A stretch of DNA of 64,000 nucleotides, from NCBI GenBank assembly GCA_009599575.1, contig VWND01000008.1:1240001-1304000 (forward strand). The letters are read 5' to 3'. A program made the translations under genes and the position numbers. The notes below the pieces were generated by a model, which was given only the letters and a program-made list of their open reading frames with translations, did no database searches and had not been told where the DNA came from. Of the stretch, positions 25,044-35,803 are shown one piece after another; position 1 is the first letter of the stretch, and the number at the start of each line of letters is the position of its first letter. This DNA comes from Blumeriella jaapii (taxonomy: Eukaryota; Ascomycota; Leotiomycetes; Helotiales; Drepanopezizaceae).

Positions 25044-26041
25044 TGAGTAATCTTGCAATGGAATACAAATGTTTAAATGCTAATTACTATCTAAGAGTCC
25101 CACTCTGTTCACAACCTTTTTTTTTGGCCCTTGTCTGTCAATTTCACACGTGTTGCTGCTTTTGCTTTGATATTATCTCAATCATGTTGCAAAATGTCTA
25201 AGAGTATTTAAGCCGTTTCTGGCGAGTTGCATCTTGATAAGACCGTTTCAACATTAAGTGCCCGACTTCAAATTGCGTTTGCATATTTCAATAACACTCA
25301 CAGCTATCTATCTCGTTTCGTTGTTGCTGTGGTTTTAGCTGTTTATCTCAGTGATTAATCAATTTCCTGCTGAATGTTTGGGCTGATGGCAAGATGTCTC
25401 CCTTTCGAAGGGGAATGGCAATGCAGCAAGGTTCTTTTTGCACTACATATCAGCAGAGCTCAGGTAGCGATTTTTCTCGACTCAAGCTGAAAGTCTATAG
25501 AAGTACAATCCTTTCTTCAAGTCTCGTATCTCAATCGTCTTTGCTGACTTCGATTTTTTGTAACACTTGCCCCTCATCCCAATTTTCATCACTGTTTTGG
25601 ACCACACGTCTGGATTCACCGTAGGTCAAAACATGGTCAGGCGATATGCAGCCTTCCGACATCGTTATTGGCAAAAATCAAAGCCGAATTATATTCACTC
25701 AACTTTGGGGATCGAATCCTGCGCCGAGCATACGTAGGACGGCCGCCTCAAACTCGAGACTGCATGCAGCACGACCAATACTTCCGACACACGTTTTGCC
25801 AACTGCATCTTTGCAAATATCGCAGTTACGAACCGAGTATCAGACAGCTTTGCAAACGGAAGCTGTGTGTTTACATCTCCGACCCCGCTGAGCTGACACC
25901 GGATTTTTGGTTCTCTGTCACGCTTCTTCGACAGTCGAACGAACAAACAAACAGAACACGTCTGGAACATTGTGAGGAGCAGCGATCTTCTTTAGATGAG
26001 GCCGTTTCATTGAACCTCGTATAGGTTCGAAACGGGAAGAA
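25044..26041. other. Intergenic, nothing recognised except a hairpin
   Basis: No protein family recognised. At 26000-26037 CCGTTTC..GAACCT and AGGTTCGAAACGG can pair around a 5-base loop, immediately before the retroelement target site. Confidence 0.4.
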
Positions 26042-26414
26042 AATAGCCTCTAATTGACTTTTGGACACTGCTTCTCTTTTCCTTTCTTCTCGGCCTACTG
26101 GCCTTATCACTGTGCGTATCCACGCAACCGACAGATCATATTTTGATCGGTGCCGTATGCACACTCCTTGGGCTTCTCTCTGAGCTTTACGCTCATACAT
26201 CTTACTGACGGACCATCGCAAAAGGCGGCGAAGGGCGTAGTCGACAGCAGCAGTGGCTGTACCAACACGAATTGCTTTCGGGGTCGTACTTTGTATTTAA
26301 TTCCTTAGCTTAGCACGTCTCCGTACCCCCTGGGAGGTCCTAGGATGGCAGCCTCTCGGCTGCACTCCGCTAGACGTTAATCAATACTACTACTACTACT
26401 AATAGCCTCTAATT
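26042..26414 (+). mobile_element. 5'-truncated LINE or SINE-like insertion with 14-bp target duplication
   Basis: The sequence AATAGCCTCTAATT occurs at 26042-26055 and again at 26401-26414. The 345 bp between ends in a TACTACTACTACTACT tail (26385-26400). A direct duplication of this length plus a simple-repeat 3' tail is the signature of target-primed reverse transcription by non-LTR elements. No reverse transcriptase remains, so it is either a severely 5'-truncated LINE or a SINE. It lies just 5' of the hypothetical gene at 26.6 kb and may have displaced its first exon. Confidence 0.75.
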
Positions 26415-26627
26415 CCGTGGGCTAGAATTCGATCCCATGGCGAACACCACAGGCCAAAGTGCTGTCCCGGAGACTTCATTCTGGATATTGCAAACACCGG
26501 GCTCACGGTCACGGCCGCTCTTACCCGGTTTGGGCCTGGATACAGAGTCAAGAATGTCGCAAACAGCATCTCCCTGTCGGCAAGCCTCCTGTGTGAAGTT
26601 GGCCGTGAAGTAAACAGGCACGAGGAA

Positions 26628-28131
26628 ATGTTCAAAGACAATTTCCAGGACAACCAAGGAGCACTCTTAAAATGTAAGAAACAGTACGAGCAAACCCTTC
26701 GGGCTGTTGAGAAGGTCGACTCGTACAAAAAAGACGACCAGGCCGTCTATGCTAAAGACATTCCGAAGAAACCTGGTAAAAAATTGGCGTGGGGATTAGG
26801 GATGTCATCTTCCGAGTTCAGTGACTTTGAGGGTGAGCTGGAAGAATCATACAAGATTGCAATAATGGCGCAATGTATCGTTCAGCTTGTTGTTCTTCAA
26901 GTGCACTCCCAACAGTTCGTTTTACAATACATTGCGCCGACACTGGACACGCTAACATTCCACGCTAGGCGAGAACTCACCCTTTCGGAGACCGTTCTTC
27001 TTAGAAAGGTCAAAAAGGCCACTGGGGGTCTTCTAGAATTTCTTCATGAGACTGGTGTAGGCTCCGTCATGGTTTTCAGTCTGACTGAGCCATTAAAACC
27101 AGCGAACACAACACAAATTGCGAAAGCTGCCGAAGAGCAGCTAGTTGACAACGCGTCTATCTCTACAGCCTCGATCATCATTCGCAGCTCATCTCCGGTC
27201 AACACTCCTGCAACTCTAAAAAATGGGTAAGTGAACGCTCCCAAGTCAAATGTAGGATCTGACATGGTGATAGATCGGGCACCGGTCCCCCTCCTCCTCC
27301 ACCCCAGGAGCAATTCTGCATCCTTTCAGCTTTCCCGACATTTTTGAAATATACCGTGCAGTTTATGGATCCCGCCAGAAGAAAGCCAAGCAGACTGTTT
27401 ACCGGTGCCTTGGCATCCCTCTTCGAATCAACAAGAATGAGGAAGAAGTAGTGTCAACTCTAGAAGAAGTACACGCTACCCAAGACGAAATCAGAGATTT
27501 TCTCGACAAGAAGAAAGACCTTATCAGCAAAGCGACGCCTTTTGAGGTTTTGATGAATGTTGCTCCAGCGACCACCACTTCTATCTACGCCTATCTTGCG
27601 GGCAAGACAGGCCCCACTATCCATCAACCACGCACTTGGAATGTTGAATGTGTTGTTCCAGCCGTGGAGTCTGGACCCCGCAAGTTCTGGCAGAAAAAGA
27701 CAGACGTCGCCGAGAGCCACGTGGTGGTATTCAGAGGCAAGTACATCTCTCGACCGCCCTGCTCGAGACCAGCTGCTTTCCCGGGTCCGCCGCCTCCATC
27801 AGGTTTCCCAGGCCGCGCTGGCTGGCGAGGAGGGCCCCCAATCATCATGCCTACAAGACGTGCAAGATCAGTTACTTCATCTGTCTCCTCTCGCAGAGGC
27901 CGCAAAGCTGTTGCGATGTTTGAGCTCTCGCAGCAGGAGGCCGAGAACGTCATCAATGACTATGTTGCTTCGTTCTCACCTTTGTATGATGAAATTCCCG
28001 TAGAATTAAGAGGCGCGGCTTTGAAAGCAATCGTACTTGGCGATGAGGATGAATCTGATGATCTGATTACGATAGTGACAGCTCTGGGAGCTCAAGATCG
28101 CTGGTCGATGATTAGAAAGCCTCAAGCTTGA
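26628..28131 (+). CDS. Hypothetical protein with N-terminal helical domain like those of fungal STAND/ankyrin proteins
   Basis: Two exons, 26628-27226 and 27330-28131, join across a 103-nt intron (GTAAGT donor, TTTCAG acceptor) to give about 466 residues. The frame is open upstream to about 26406 without a Met and encodes a helical stretch (GLTVTAALTRFGPGYRVKNV) that resembles the fungal N-terminal helical domain placed before STAND or ankyrin regions. The real first exon may lie upstream or may have been lost to the adjacent insertion. Downstream are a Pro/Gly/Arg-rich low-complexity segment (about 27.77-27.87 kb) and a short C-terminal helical part with QQEAENVINDYVASF. No NACHT, NB-ARC or repeat domain is visible. 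Function unknown. Confidence 0.6.
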
Positions 28132-29414
28132 TTCAATACCTCTGGTTTGACAACCTTGTGTCGGCCTTGTTCTAATTTGGGAACCCTAGTCTCAACTCTT
28201 CTTATGCGGTTTGGAGATGATATTAGGACATGAAATCAAAGTTTTCTTTCGCGATTTATCGCCTAAGCTCGGCAAGAGATCTCGTTGACTTTAGCGCATG
28301 GCCACTATTTACCGTAGATGCTGCTTCTCGCCAACTTAGCTAGACTTCGGTGATTTATGAGCTTCTAGTCTTTTGATTTTTATTGGCGGATATTCTAGGT
28401 GCTGAGTAAGGTTTTGCGTTTCGATAAACTATTCAAGAGAATGAAGCTTCTTACGAATGTCTACACGATCATTGGTCCAGTAACAATACCACTCTTTGGT
28501 TCTACCGCCTTCATAAAGACATCAAGATGATTACTCGGAATGCTGCTGCGTGTAAGCAAGTGAAACCCTTTGATGCAATTTAGACCGTCAATAACTGCTC
28601 GGCTTCCGGTTTAGACACAGTCACTTTGTCAAACTGGGGTCCCGACAAAAGGAAATCGACTAAAGAAGAAATGTGACTGATGACCTAGAGACTCCAGAAC
28701 CTCATCATGAAAAACAGGGAAAGAAAGTGAAAGTTAATGGGCCCCTGTCTTCGCACGAGGAAGCGGAATCCAATCGAGCGGTTTCGCCTCAGTTGAAAGT
28801 CGTTTTCTTGTCCAAATTAGAAAGAGATGAGCTTCTTCGCCTAGAGAAAGACATCAGATTGTAGCTGGACTTCGAGGTCATTCTTCTGGTGGGAAACATG
28901 AACAGCGCGCGTGCTAAGGGGCCCCAGGATCATTCAGGCATGCAGTGGCACGGCTAGTTCTAGGGGCTGCGTAAACATGTTGCCAGATATTTGAAAATTC
29001 AAGAAACATTCTTCATTACTCGTCTTCGGAAGACGATTTCTCAGCTACCAAAGTATCCGTGACACAATACATGGTTCACAGACCCAAAGGCTTTAGTTAC
29101 CTAGGTGTAGGTAACCTCTGTTTAATGAGTCTTCACTACTTTGCTTCAAGGGCAGTGGTTAACTACAGCGTAGAAAGGGTTGAAGGGCCTGTAGTTGATA
29201 TGATGATGCTTTTGGCCATGTCAAAGACGCGCTAGGCGCAGTCGCGGACTCGTCGCGCGAACATTCTTAAATCTTCAACCTTTACCTCAACATCTACCAA
29301 GGTGGTGTTCCTGACACATCTCCTTCCCGCTGGCTCATTTCCACCCCGATCACTTCGTCTTCCCTCCGGACAACTGTCATTCTATTCGAAAACAACTTGT
29401 ACGCTTGTCAGGAA
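28132..29414. other. Intergenic, nothing recognised
   Basis: AT-rich. A 63-codon open frame (28673-28864) ending in a Lys/Glu/Leu-rich stretch has no recognisable family and resembles a C-terminal scrap of a 2EXR-type protein (VVFLSKLERDELLRLE). That resemblance is weak. Confidence 0.35.
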
Positions 29415-30318
29415 ATGGAGTTCGTCATGGCTCACTTGGGCGATCAAGAACGCGGTAAGTATCATGCATTCGAATACATTGTTTACTACTACGGACGACA
29501 CGTTTAGAAAATCAAGCTGACAGTAATACTTAAATTCAGCCCTATCTCCAACCCCCCAGGCTATGGAAGCGATTTCAAGCGTCAATTCGTCTCTAACACT
29601 TCTCTCCCTTACCTCCCAAGGCCAGATCTTCCTCGCAATTGAAGCCACCTTCACCAAATTTCCAGGCTTGCCTCTCGAAATCCGCCGAGAAATCTGGAAG
29701 CTAGCGCTGCCCAACTCTCGCGTCATCACCATCACCAAAGTCAGCTCCATCGCCGACGACCCATTCAGCAAAGATGTATGCCGCGCCGACGTGCCAGGGA
29801 TCGCCAGCGGCCTTCTGCACGCGACCCGGGAGTCTCGCGAGGTCGCGCTGGGGGTTTACGCGCCTTTCTTCCACTCCAAGTCCCAGAAGCTCATCTACCT
29901 CGACCTCGAGTCCGACACTCTGAACTTCGCCAACGGAAAATCCCTCACGGAGTTCGTGACGCCTAACTTTGCGCGCCTTGCCCACCTCTGGGGCGTCTAC
30001 AATCACCGCAGAGCTGTATCCAGTATTCGCAAGCTCATCATCTCTGGCTGTACGGACCCGCTTCGCATGGAGGGCTACCATGTTGTCAATGCCGAAATGG
30101 GTGGCTTGGAGTCTGTCACTCTTCTGGACCAAACCAAAATCATGGTTCTGAGAAGAGCAATCTTGACTGTCACGTTGACAGAGGAGCAAATGGCAAAATG
30201 TGGGCGGGAGATCAAGGAATCGATTCTCGACAGTAGGATGGAAGTGACGGCGAACATGCGGGAGCCAAAGGTTGTCTTTCTGTCTCGGGAAAAGATGGAC
30301 GCCTTGCTTGCGCTGTAG
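29415..30318 (+). CDS. 2EXR-domain protein, copy 1
   Basis: Likely two exons: 29415-29454 and 29540-30318 (intron 85 nt, GTAAGT donor, TTCAG acceptor, phases agree), giving about 272 residues. The ATG at 29563 is an alternative single-exon start. The hallmark 2EXR motif is at residues about 54-71 (FPGLPLEIRREIWKLALP), followed by the typical second block HATRESREVALGVYAPFF and a strand region LIYLDLESDTLNF. 2EXR proteins are a large fungal-specific family related to F-box-like proteins; their molecular role is not established. It is the first of four such genes here. Confidence 0.85.
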
Positions 30319-31740
30319 ATTAGAAGGGAAGTTCTAGGATTGTGCTTCGTGTTTCACTCATGGCTGAAGTACGGTATGTTCGTAGTCCACATGTAGAATA
30401 CGAGTCGGAGGATACTAGGAACACCTGGGCAAAGTTTATGTACGAGAACGATGCGAGGTTTGCTCGAGAGTAGGTCACTATCAATGAATTCTGTCTATCG
30501 TAAACCATCACCAGGGCTCTCGAGGCAAAAATGACCTGGTCAACGAGGGGATGTGTGTTTGCGAAGTGGTGTTTTGTGGGTCCAGCTCGCGACGCGCCTT
30601 GGCCCGCACGCTCTAAAGTCTAAATATAAACAAACTTCCGAATTGGGAACCAACACAAAAATCGTCAACATTTCCACCCGCAATGAGCTTTGCGTTCTTT
30701 ATTTTTTGTTCCTGACCAGAATGAACACATGGCAGGGTGTTTAAAGTGCTTTTCCATCGACTGATAGAGCATCAACCGATGTAGGAAAGAAGTGATGTCC
30801 GCAATCCCAGCAATCGGGAAAGTGAATGTTGTCTATTCATTCCCTTACCGTGAGACGCGCGAGAAATCCAACGATAATGTGAAACACATATTCTCGAGAG
30901 CAATCCACTGTTCTCCCTCAATTCTTCTTTCAGTTGCAACTCAATCACCCGATAAGCGGATGTAATAATATAAACATCCGAGGCCGAAGATCATTTGAGA
31001 GACTTTCTATTTCTATGGAATTTTAGAATATTCCTGGGAAGAGAAGCTTGGTCGGCAACTGAGAAATTGAACTGCTGGGATTATATAGTAAGACGTCGCC
31101 ACAGCGGATGCCTTTATGGATCATGATCATTCTTGAACTACGTTGCAGAATAACTGAAGTCTTCTCACCGTATACCACGTAATTTGTATCCGAGTAAGGA
31201 TCCTGATAACTCTATTGTATCGCTGATTAGATCTCTGATTATTAAATACTAACTGTTACCATTACAATGAGATGATTTTCCCCTTACCAGACTCATAGAT
31301 GATAATTCGTACCGTAATTCTCTTCCAAAGGAGCATCGAGTTCACAGAACGTTATCTACAGATGTTTCTTACTGACCAGCAACTGACGCTAGTAGGATAG
31401 TGATTCACGTGACTTTGATACCCAATTCTACGTCAGCGTACCGGAATAATAACATACTCGTAGCTGATTCACCTTCTTGCCACAGCAGAATCAGCTCCAG
31501 TCAAGCCACATCTTCCGACAGTTCGTCTTGACAAGCTCGCCGCAGAAACTACTTATCACCTCCAGTCTCCGCGACGAGCAGGAATTCAATTCGAAACACC
31601 TTGTACAGGATTCTTCTTCGCTGAAGCGTACCAGTGACATCAACATCATACCATGTATCTCTGGGTTGGACAACAGCGCCGTCCCGACGGCAGATGGCAA
31701 TTGCAAGACCAAGATAAAGCCCTAACCATACTACAGGTAA
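30319..31740. other. Intergenic, AT-rich, nothing recognised
   Basis: No gene recognised. It separates two plus-strand 2EXR genes and should contain the promoter of copy 2. Confidence 0.4.
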
Positions 31741-32514
31741 ATGAATACCCAAACCCCCTCGCCCCGCACCGAATCTACAAGACCCAGTCTTCTTTGGATT
31801 ACTGACAGAGTCTTTGCGCAGACCGAATTCTCCGCCAACATGATAGATATGGAACATTCCCAACAGGGCTCCATCCAATCCTTTTTCGAGATGCTTGCCC
31901 GTACGCAAGAGACCTATGCATCGTCTTCAAGATTCACGATGCTTCCACTAGAGCTCCGGACGAAGATTTGGAAGTTCGCTATTCCCCATCCTCGCAACGT
32001 TACGGTGTTCTGTTCGGGAAGCGATCTCAAGGCAACCATCATCGACGACACCCAAGCCCACAGTATCGTAATGACCCTCCTTCACATCAACCAGGAGGCC
32101 CGCGAAGTCGTCCTGAAGCTCTACCAACCCACCAAATTCCCTTTCAGCAAGACATTCTACTTCGACTTCGGCCATGACACCCTCTGCGTGGCTGGCGATA
32201 TTGCGATGGACAATCTTTTCTCGTCCAAAGCCCGAGAAGACGTGAAATGGCAGTCCCAAGTCACCAGATTCGCAATATTGGGCACTCAAAAGCCAGTTTC
32301 GGACTGGGGTATCGGCAGCCTGGCGCCTCTGACTTCCTTGACAGACTTAGCTGTTTATCTCGGCTGCTCGGATTGGATGAGACTCCATGCCTCACGGGAG
32401 AGCTACAAAGCCCTGTGCGATGGCATTGCGAGGAACTTCCCAGGTCGACAGCCACCCGTCGTCACCTTCTACTCCGAGGCATGGCCAGGCTCGTGGATCA
32501 GGCTGCGGGGTTAG
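31741..32514 (+). CDS. 2EXR-domain protein, copy 2
   Basis: Intron-free frame of 257 residues. The 2EXR motif lies at about 64-82 (RFTMLPLELRTKIWKFAIP), followed by HINQEAREVVLKLYQPTKF and FYFDFGHDTLCVAG. The layout matches copy 1, but sequence identity looks low, so this is an old duplication. The first methionine follows a GGTAA and may not be the true start; Met34 or Met37 are alternatives. Function unknown. Confidence 0.82.
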   Translation: MNTQTPSPRTESTRPSLLWITDRVFAQTEFSANMIDMEHSQQGSIQSFFEMLARTQETYASSSRFTMLPLELRTKIWKFAIPHPRNVTVFCSGSDLKATIIDDTQAHSIVMTLLHINQEAREVVLKLYQPTKFPFSKTFYFDFGHDTLCVAGDIAMDNLFSSKAREDVKWQSQVTRFAILGTQKPVSDWGIGSLAPLTSLTDLAVYLGCSDWMRLHASRESYKALCDGIARNFPGRQPPVVTFYSEAWPGSWIRLRG

Positions 32515-33114
32515 ACATCTCGTGGTGTATTTTCCTCTCCGGTCTTTTGGCAAGCCCATCTCATCTGATCATGACCGTCACCGACTACAGGCCGAGAAGA
32601 GAAGAGTGCCTGGGTGGCAACGCACACGCTGGTCAAATCTGTTTTCTGTATTCTTATATCTCTTGGCGTCCTGCGAGATACTTGGAATCGAACGAAGAAA
32701 AAACCCCTCCGAGCTTTAGCTGGGTTCATCTAATGATAATTGTGATATGTTTTTGAGACTTCGGTTGCTCTAGGTGAATTTTCGAGTCACCACGTAACGT
32801 GCTGTGCTATTGTCTGCGCTAGGCAAGGTATATTAGGTACTCACTCTTTCCATTTCAGGCAGGACTGTTTTTATTGACATTCTATCACTCAAAACTTCAC
32901 AATCCATTGCTCTCGACTCAAGTGGTTTTACAGCTTGACAAGTAAGCGCCTATAGCATGAAACACCATTCGTCGTGCACTCTGGCACCTATATTTTGCAC
33001 AGCTTCATGTGCCGTGAATCATTTTTTACTGCAGATGCTGTTACACTTTCATGTATCCTGGGGTCAAGACGCCAAGATGTATCTCTGACACTGTCACTGG
33101 ATAATTTCTCTATT
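32515..33114. other. Intergenic, nothing recognised
   Basis: About 600 bases between 2EXR copy 2 and the broken copy 3. No gene or distinctive repeat seen. Confidence 0.4.
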
Positions 33115-33706
33115 ATGGCCGACTCAGCTACAGAACCAACGACGTCAACCGAAACCACTCCAACACAACTTGCCCCGATCGCCAACAGCACTACCTCCAG
33201 CCAGGACAATGAGGCCGAATTCGCACTATTTTCACTTCCAACCCTTGAGCTCCGAAGCATGGTATGGAGGTTGGTATTGCCGAGGCCACATACGGTTACA
33301 ATTTCTGCCACAACAGATGAAGATGGGACACTCGAATCGATCAAGACCGTCGGCGCTACACCCCCAGCTCTGATGCCCATTCTGAATTCAGGTTCATTAC
33401 GCCGAACAGAAAGAAGCTCGCGTTAGAGACAAGTCCATGGCTGGGAACGTCAATCTTCAATTTCGAAAGTGATGTTCTGAGATTCATAGGTATGATAGAG
33501 TTGGCATTGCTTTGTGGCGCGAATCCCACAAGCTTTCATCCTACAAGTATCCTGCGAAGATCAGTGGAGCGTGATGTAAAAAAAACGTGAGGCGAAGCTT
33601 CGCTATGTCGAGATTCTCAGCCCGAGCAAAGAAAAAATTGACTTCGCTGGCATCCGGGAATGAGAGGCCTTGAGATCATCACGCTTCGGGAATCGAGAAG
33701 TTCGGG
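33115..33706 (+). pseudogene. 2EXR-domain protein, copy 3, broken
   Basis: Starts at ATG 33115 with an N-terminal Thr/Ser-rich region and the 2EXR motif FSLPTLELRSMVWRLVLPRP. After PALMPILNS (about 33390) the frame shifts: the expected continuation NRKKLALETSPWLGTSIFNF is in another frame. The region then meets stops near 33588 and 33663, the last homologous piece being RGLEIITLRESR in yet another frame. No intron pattern joins all three pieces, so it is best read as a decaying paralogue of copies 1 and 2. Confidence 0.72.
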
Positions 33707-34693
33707 GTGATATTGGGGTGGGGGGAGGGGGGGCGCAGAGTGTAACATGAGGAGATTGCCCATGATATAATTTGGTCACCAAATACGAACATGGCGAGCG
33801 ATATGATCTTGATCTGGGACTCGGGTGTTTGGGTCAGTTGCAAGTTTCGTCTAGGGATGACATTAGCGATTGATGATTGAGGCTTTCCGTGCTCTGCAAC
33901 CACAAGCACTTTCATACTCACTACTTCTCTATTCCTTTCAACTGTTTCCATGCATCAGGCTCTACGAGTCCTTAAGCGGTTCCACCTTAGAGTTTGCGTT
34001 GAACAAGGTCGATAGACAGGCAGATGGGCAGGCAGCATTCTGCATCTCGACGAATGAAACGAGAAGCGCAAGTGATGAAGTCGTGAGGTGTACGGCGCAT
34101 TTAGATATCATAGAGATCATCGAAGCATTACTTCACCAGAACATAGTCTCGATAAGTAAAAATTGAAAAAAGCCGGGAGAGAACTTTGGAAGCAAAAGAT
34201 GTCGACCGATTGGAGACTCAGATCTAATCTGCACGTGACTTACGAGCCATGCCCAATTGAGCTAAGTAAGCGAGCAGCGCTACTGGGACGCACAAACGGG
34301 CAGATCTTGAACTTTTCTTTCCTGGAACCTCACGACAAACCCGACAACCGCCCTTGACACTCCGGAATCATCTGGTCAGTACGCAAACCCTCGAGCAAGG
34401 CAGAGTCACTATAGAGCACACGCAGAATTCTCCATAACTTGAGTCTGCGACGGCACGGGAGAGGATGGGGCAGTGCGACAATCGCGGCTTCGAGCGCACA
34501 CGAGTGTGAACGCGAGAGGATTACCACTCCACCCTGCGACGGCGAGTCTGCGCATCTGCTCTACATCTTCGGGGAGCTGCTCTGGTTGTTGGAACAATTC
34601 TGCGTGTCTCTTCGGCTCTGGCCTGTGCCATTCATTCCATATCGAACTCTGCGAAACCCTGCTAACTCTTCACTTGGTCCAGAATCCGCAATC
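33707..34693. promoter_or_regulatory. Upstream region of the eS8 gene
   Basis: No gene recognised. Contains a G-rich run (33716-33736). Its distal part should carry the promoter of the ribosomal protein gene. Composition shifts here from AT-rich to more balanced. Confidence 0.4.
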
Positions 34694-35383
34694 ATGGGTA
34701 TCTCCAGAGACAGCAGACATAAGCGCTCGGCTTCCGGTGCGAAGAGAGCATATTACCGTGCGTAGTAGAAAGCCCATAACTGCCTCTGGCATTATGTTCC
34801 GACCTCAATTCTTAAGACTAAGAATTTTACAGGGAAGAAGCGCGCTTTCGAAGCCGGCCGACAAGAGTCCAACACCCGTATCGGTGCCAAGAGAATCCAT
34901 CTTGTCCGAACTCGTGGAGGCAACCGCAAGTTCCGTGCCCTCCGCCTCGAGTCCGGCAACTTCTCCTGGGCCTCTGAGGGTATCGCCCGCAAGGTCCGTG
35001 TGATCGTCGTCGCCTTCCACCCTTCCAACAACGAGCTGGTCCGAACCAACACCCTGACCCGCTCCGCTGTCGTCCAAGTCGATGCTGCTCCCTTCCGTCA
35101 ATGGTACGAGGCCCACTACGGACAAAACCTCGGTCGCAGACGTCAACAGAAGGCTGGCCAGGAGATCGTCGAGCCCGACACCAAGAAGAGCAAGGCGGTT
35201 GAGAAGAAGCACCACGCGCGTTTCGCGGCTCAAGGAAAGGTGGAGCCCGCGCTGGAGAAGCAGTTCGAGGCTGGTCGTCTGTTCGCCGTCATCTCGTCCC
35301 GCCCTGGACAGAGTGGACGTTGTGATGGTTACATCTTGGAGGGAGAGGAGCTCGCTTTCTACCAGCGCCAACTGAGAAAGTAA
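34694..35383 (+). CDS. RPS8: 40S ribosomal protein S8 (eS8)
   Basis: Structural protein of the small ribosomal subunit. Exon 1 (34694-34757) encodes MGISRDSRHKRSASGAKRAY, the invariant eS8 N-terminus. A 75-nt intron (GTGCGT donor, ACAG acceptor) leads to exon 2 (34833-35383), resuming RKKRAFEAGRQESNTRIGAK. The total is 204 residues, the normal length. The C-terminal part has the conserved GRLFAVISSRPGQSGRCDGY and ends in LRK. An intron close to the start is common in fungal ribosomal protein genes. No lesions seen. Confidence 0.97.
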
Positions 35384-35803
35384 GGGGTCGGGGGTCTTCT
35401 GCTGCTGCTGCTGCTGTGGGATTGGGAATGTATTTCTGCAGAGGCGTGGCTTGGACTTGCACTTGTGGACTGCTACTTGAGGACAAGATCAATGTAGGGC
35501 CACCAGCAAACCAAGGGAAACGTTAAAACCTGGCGGTCATGGCGTTTTTGTTCTGTACCAATTCTCGTGATGTGCCTTCGTTCTTGGTGACCTCCCAACA
35601 TCTGACCCTTAATGGAGCTGCTGTACTGTATATTCAAGCAGCCACCCCGCATGGAATTCCTCTCCCGACCCCGCGCTCCAGCTTACCAACCCTTCTGCAT
35701 TTGCCATTCAACATCGCAACAATTTTCGCATTCCCCCATCTCACATCTCACATCTTGCATCTCGCATCTCGCATCTCGCATCTCAGAGTGTTCCCCTCCA
35801 AGA

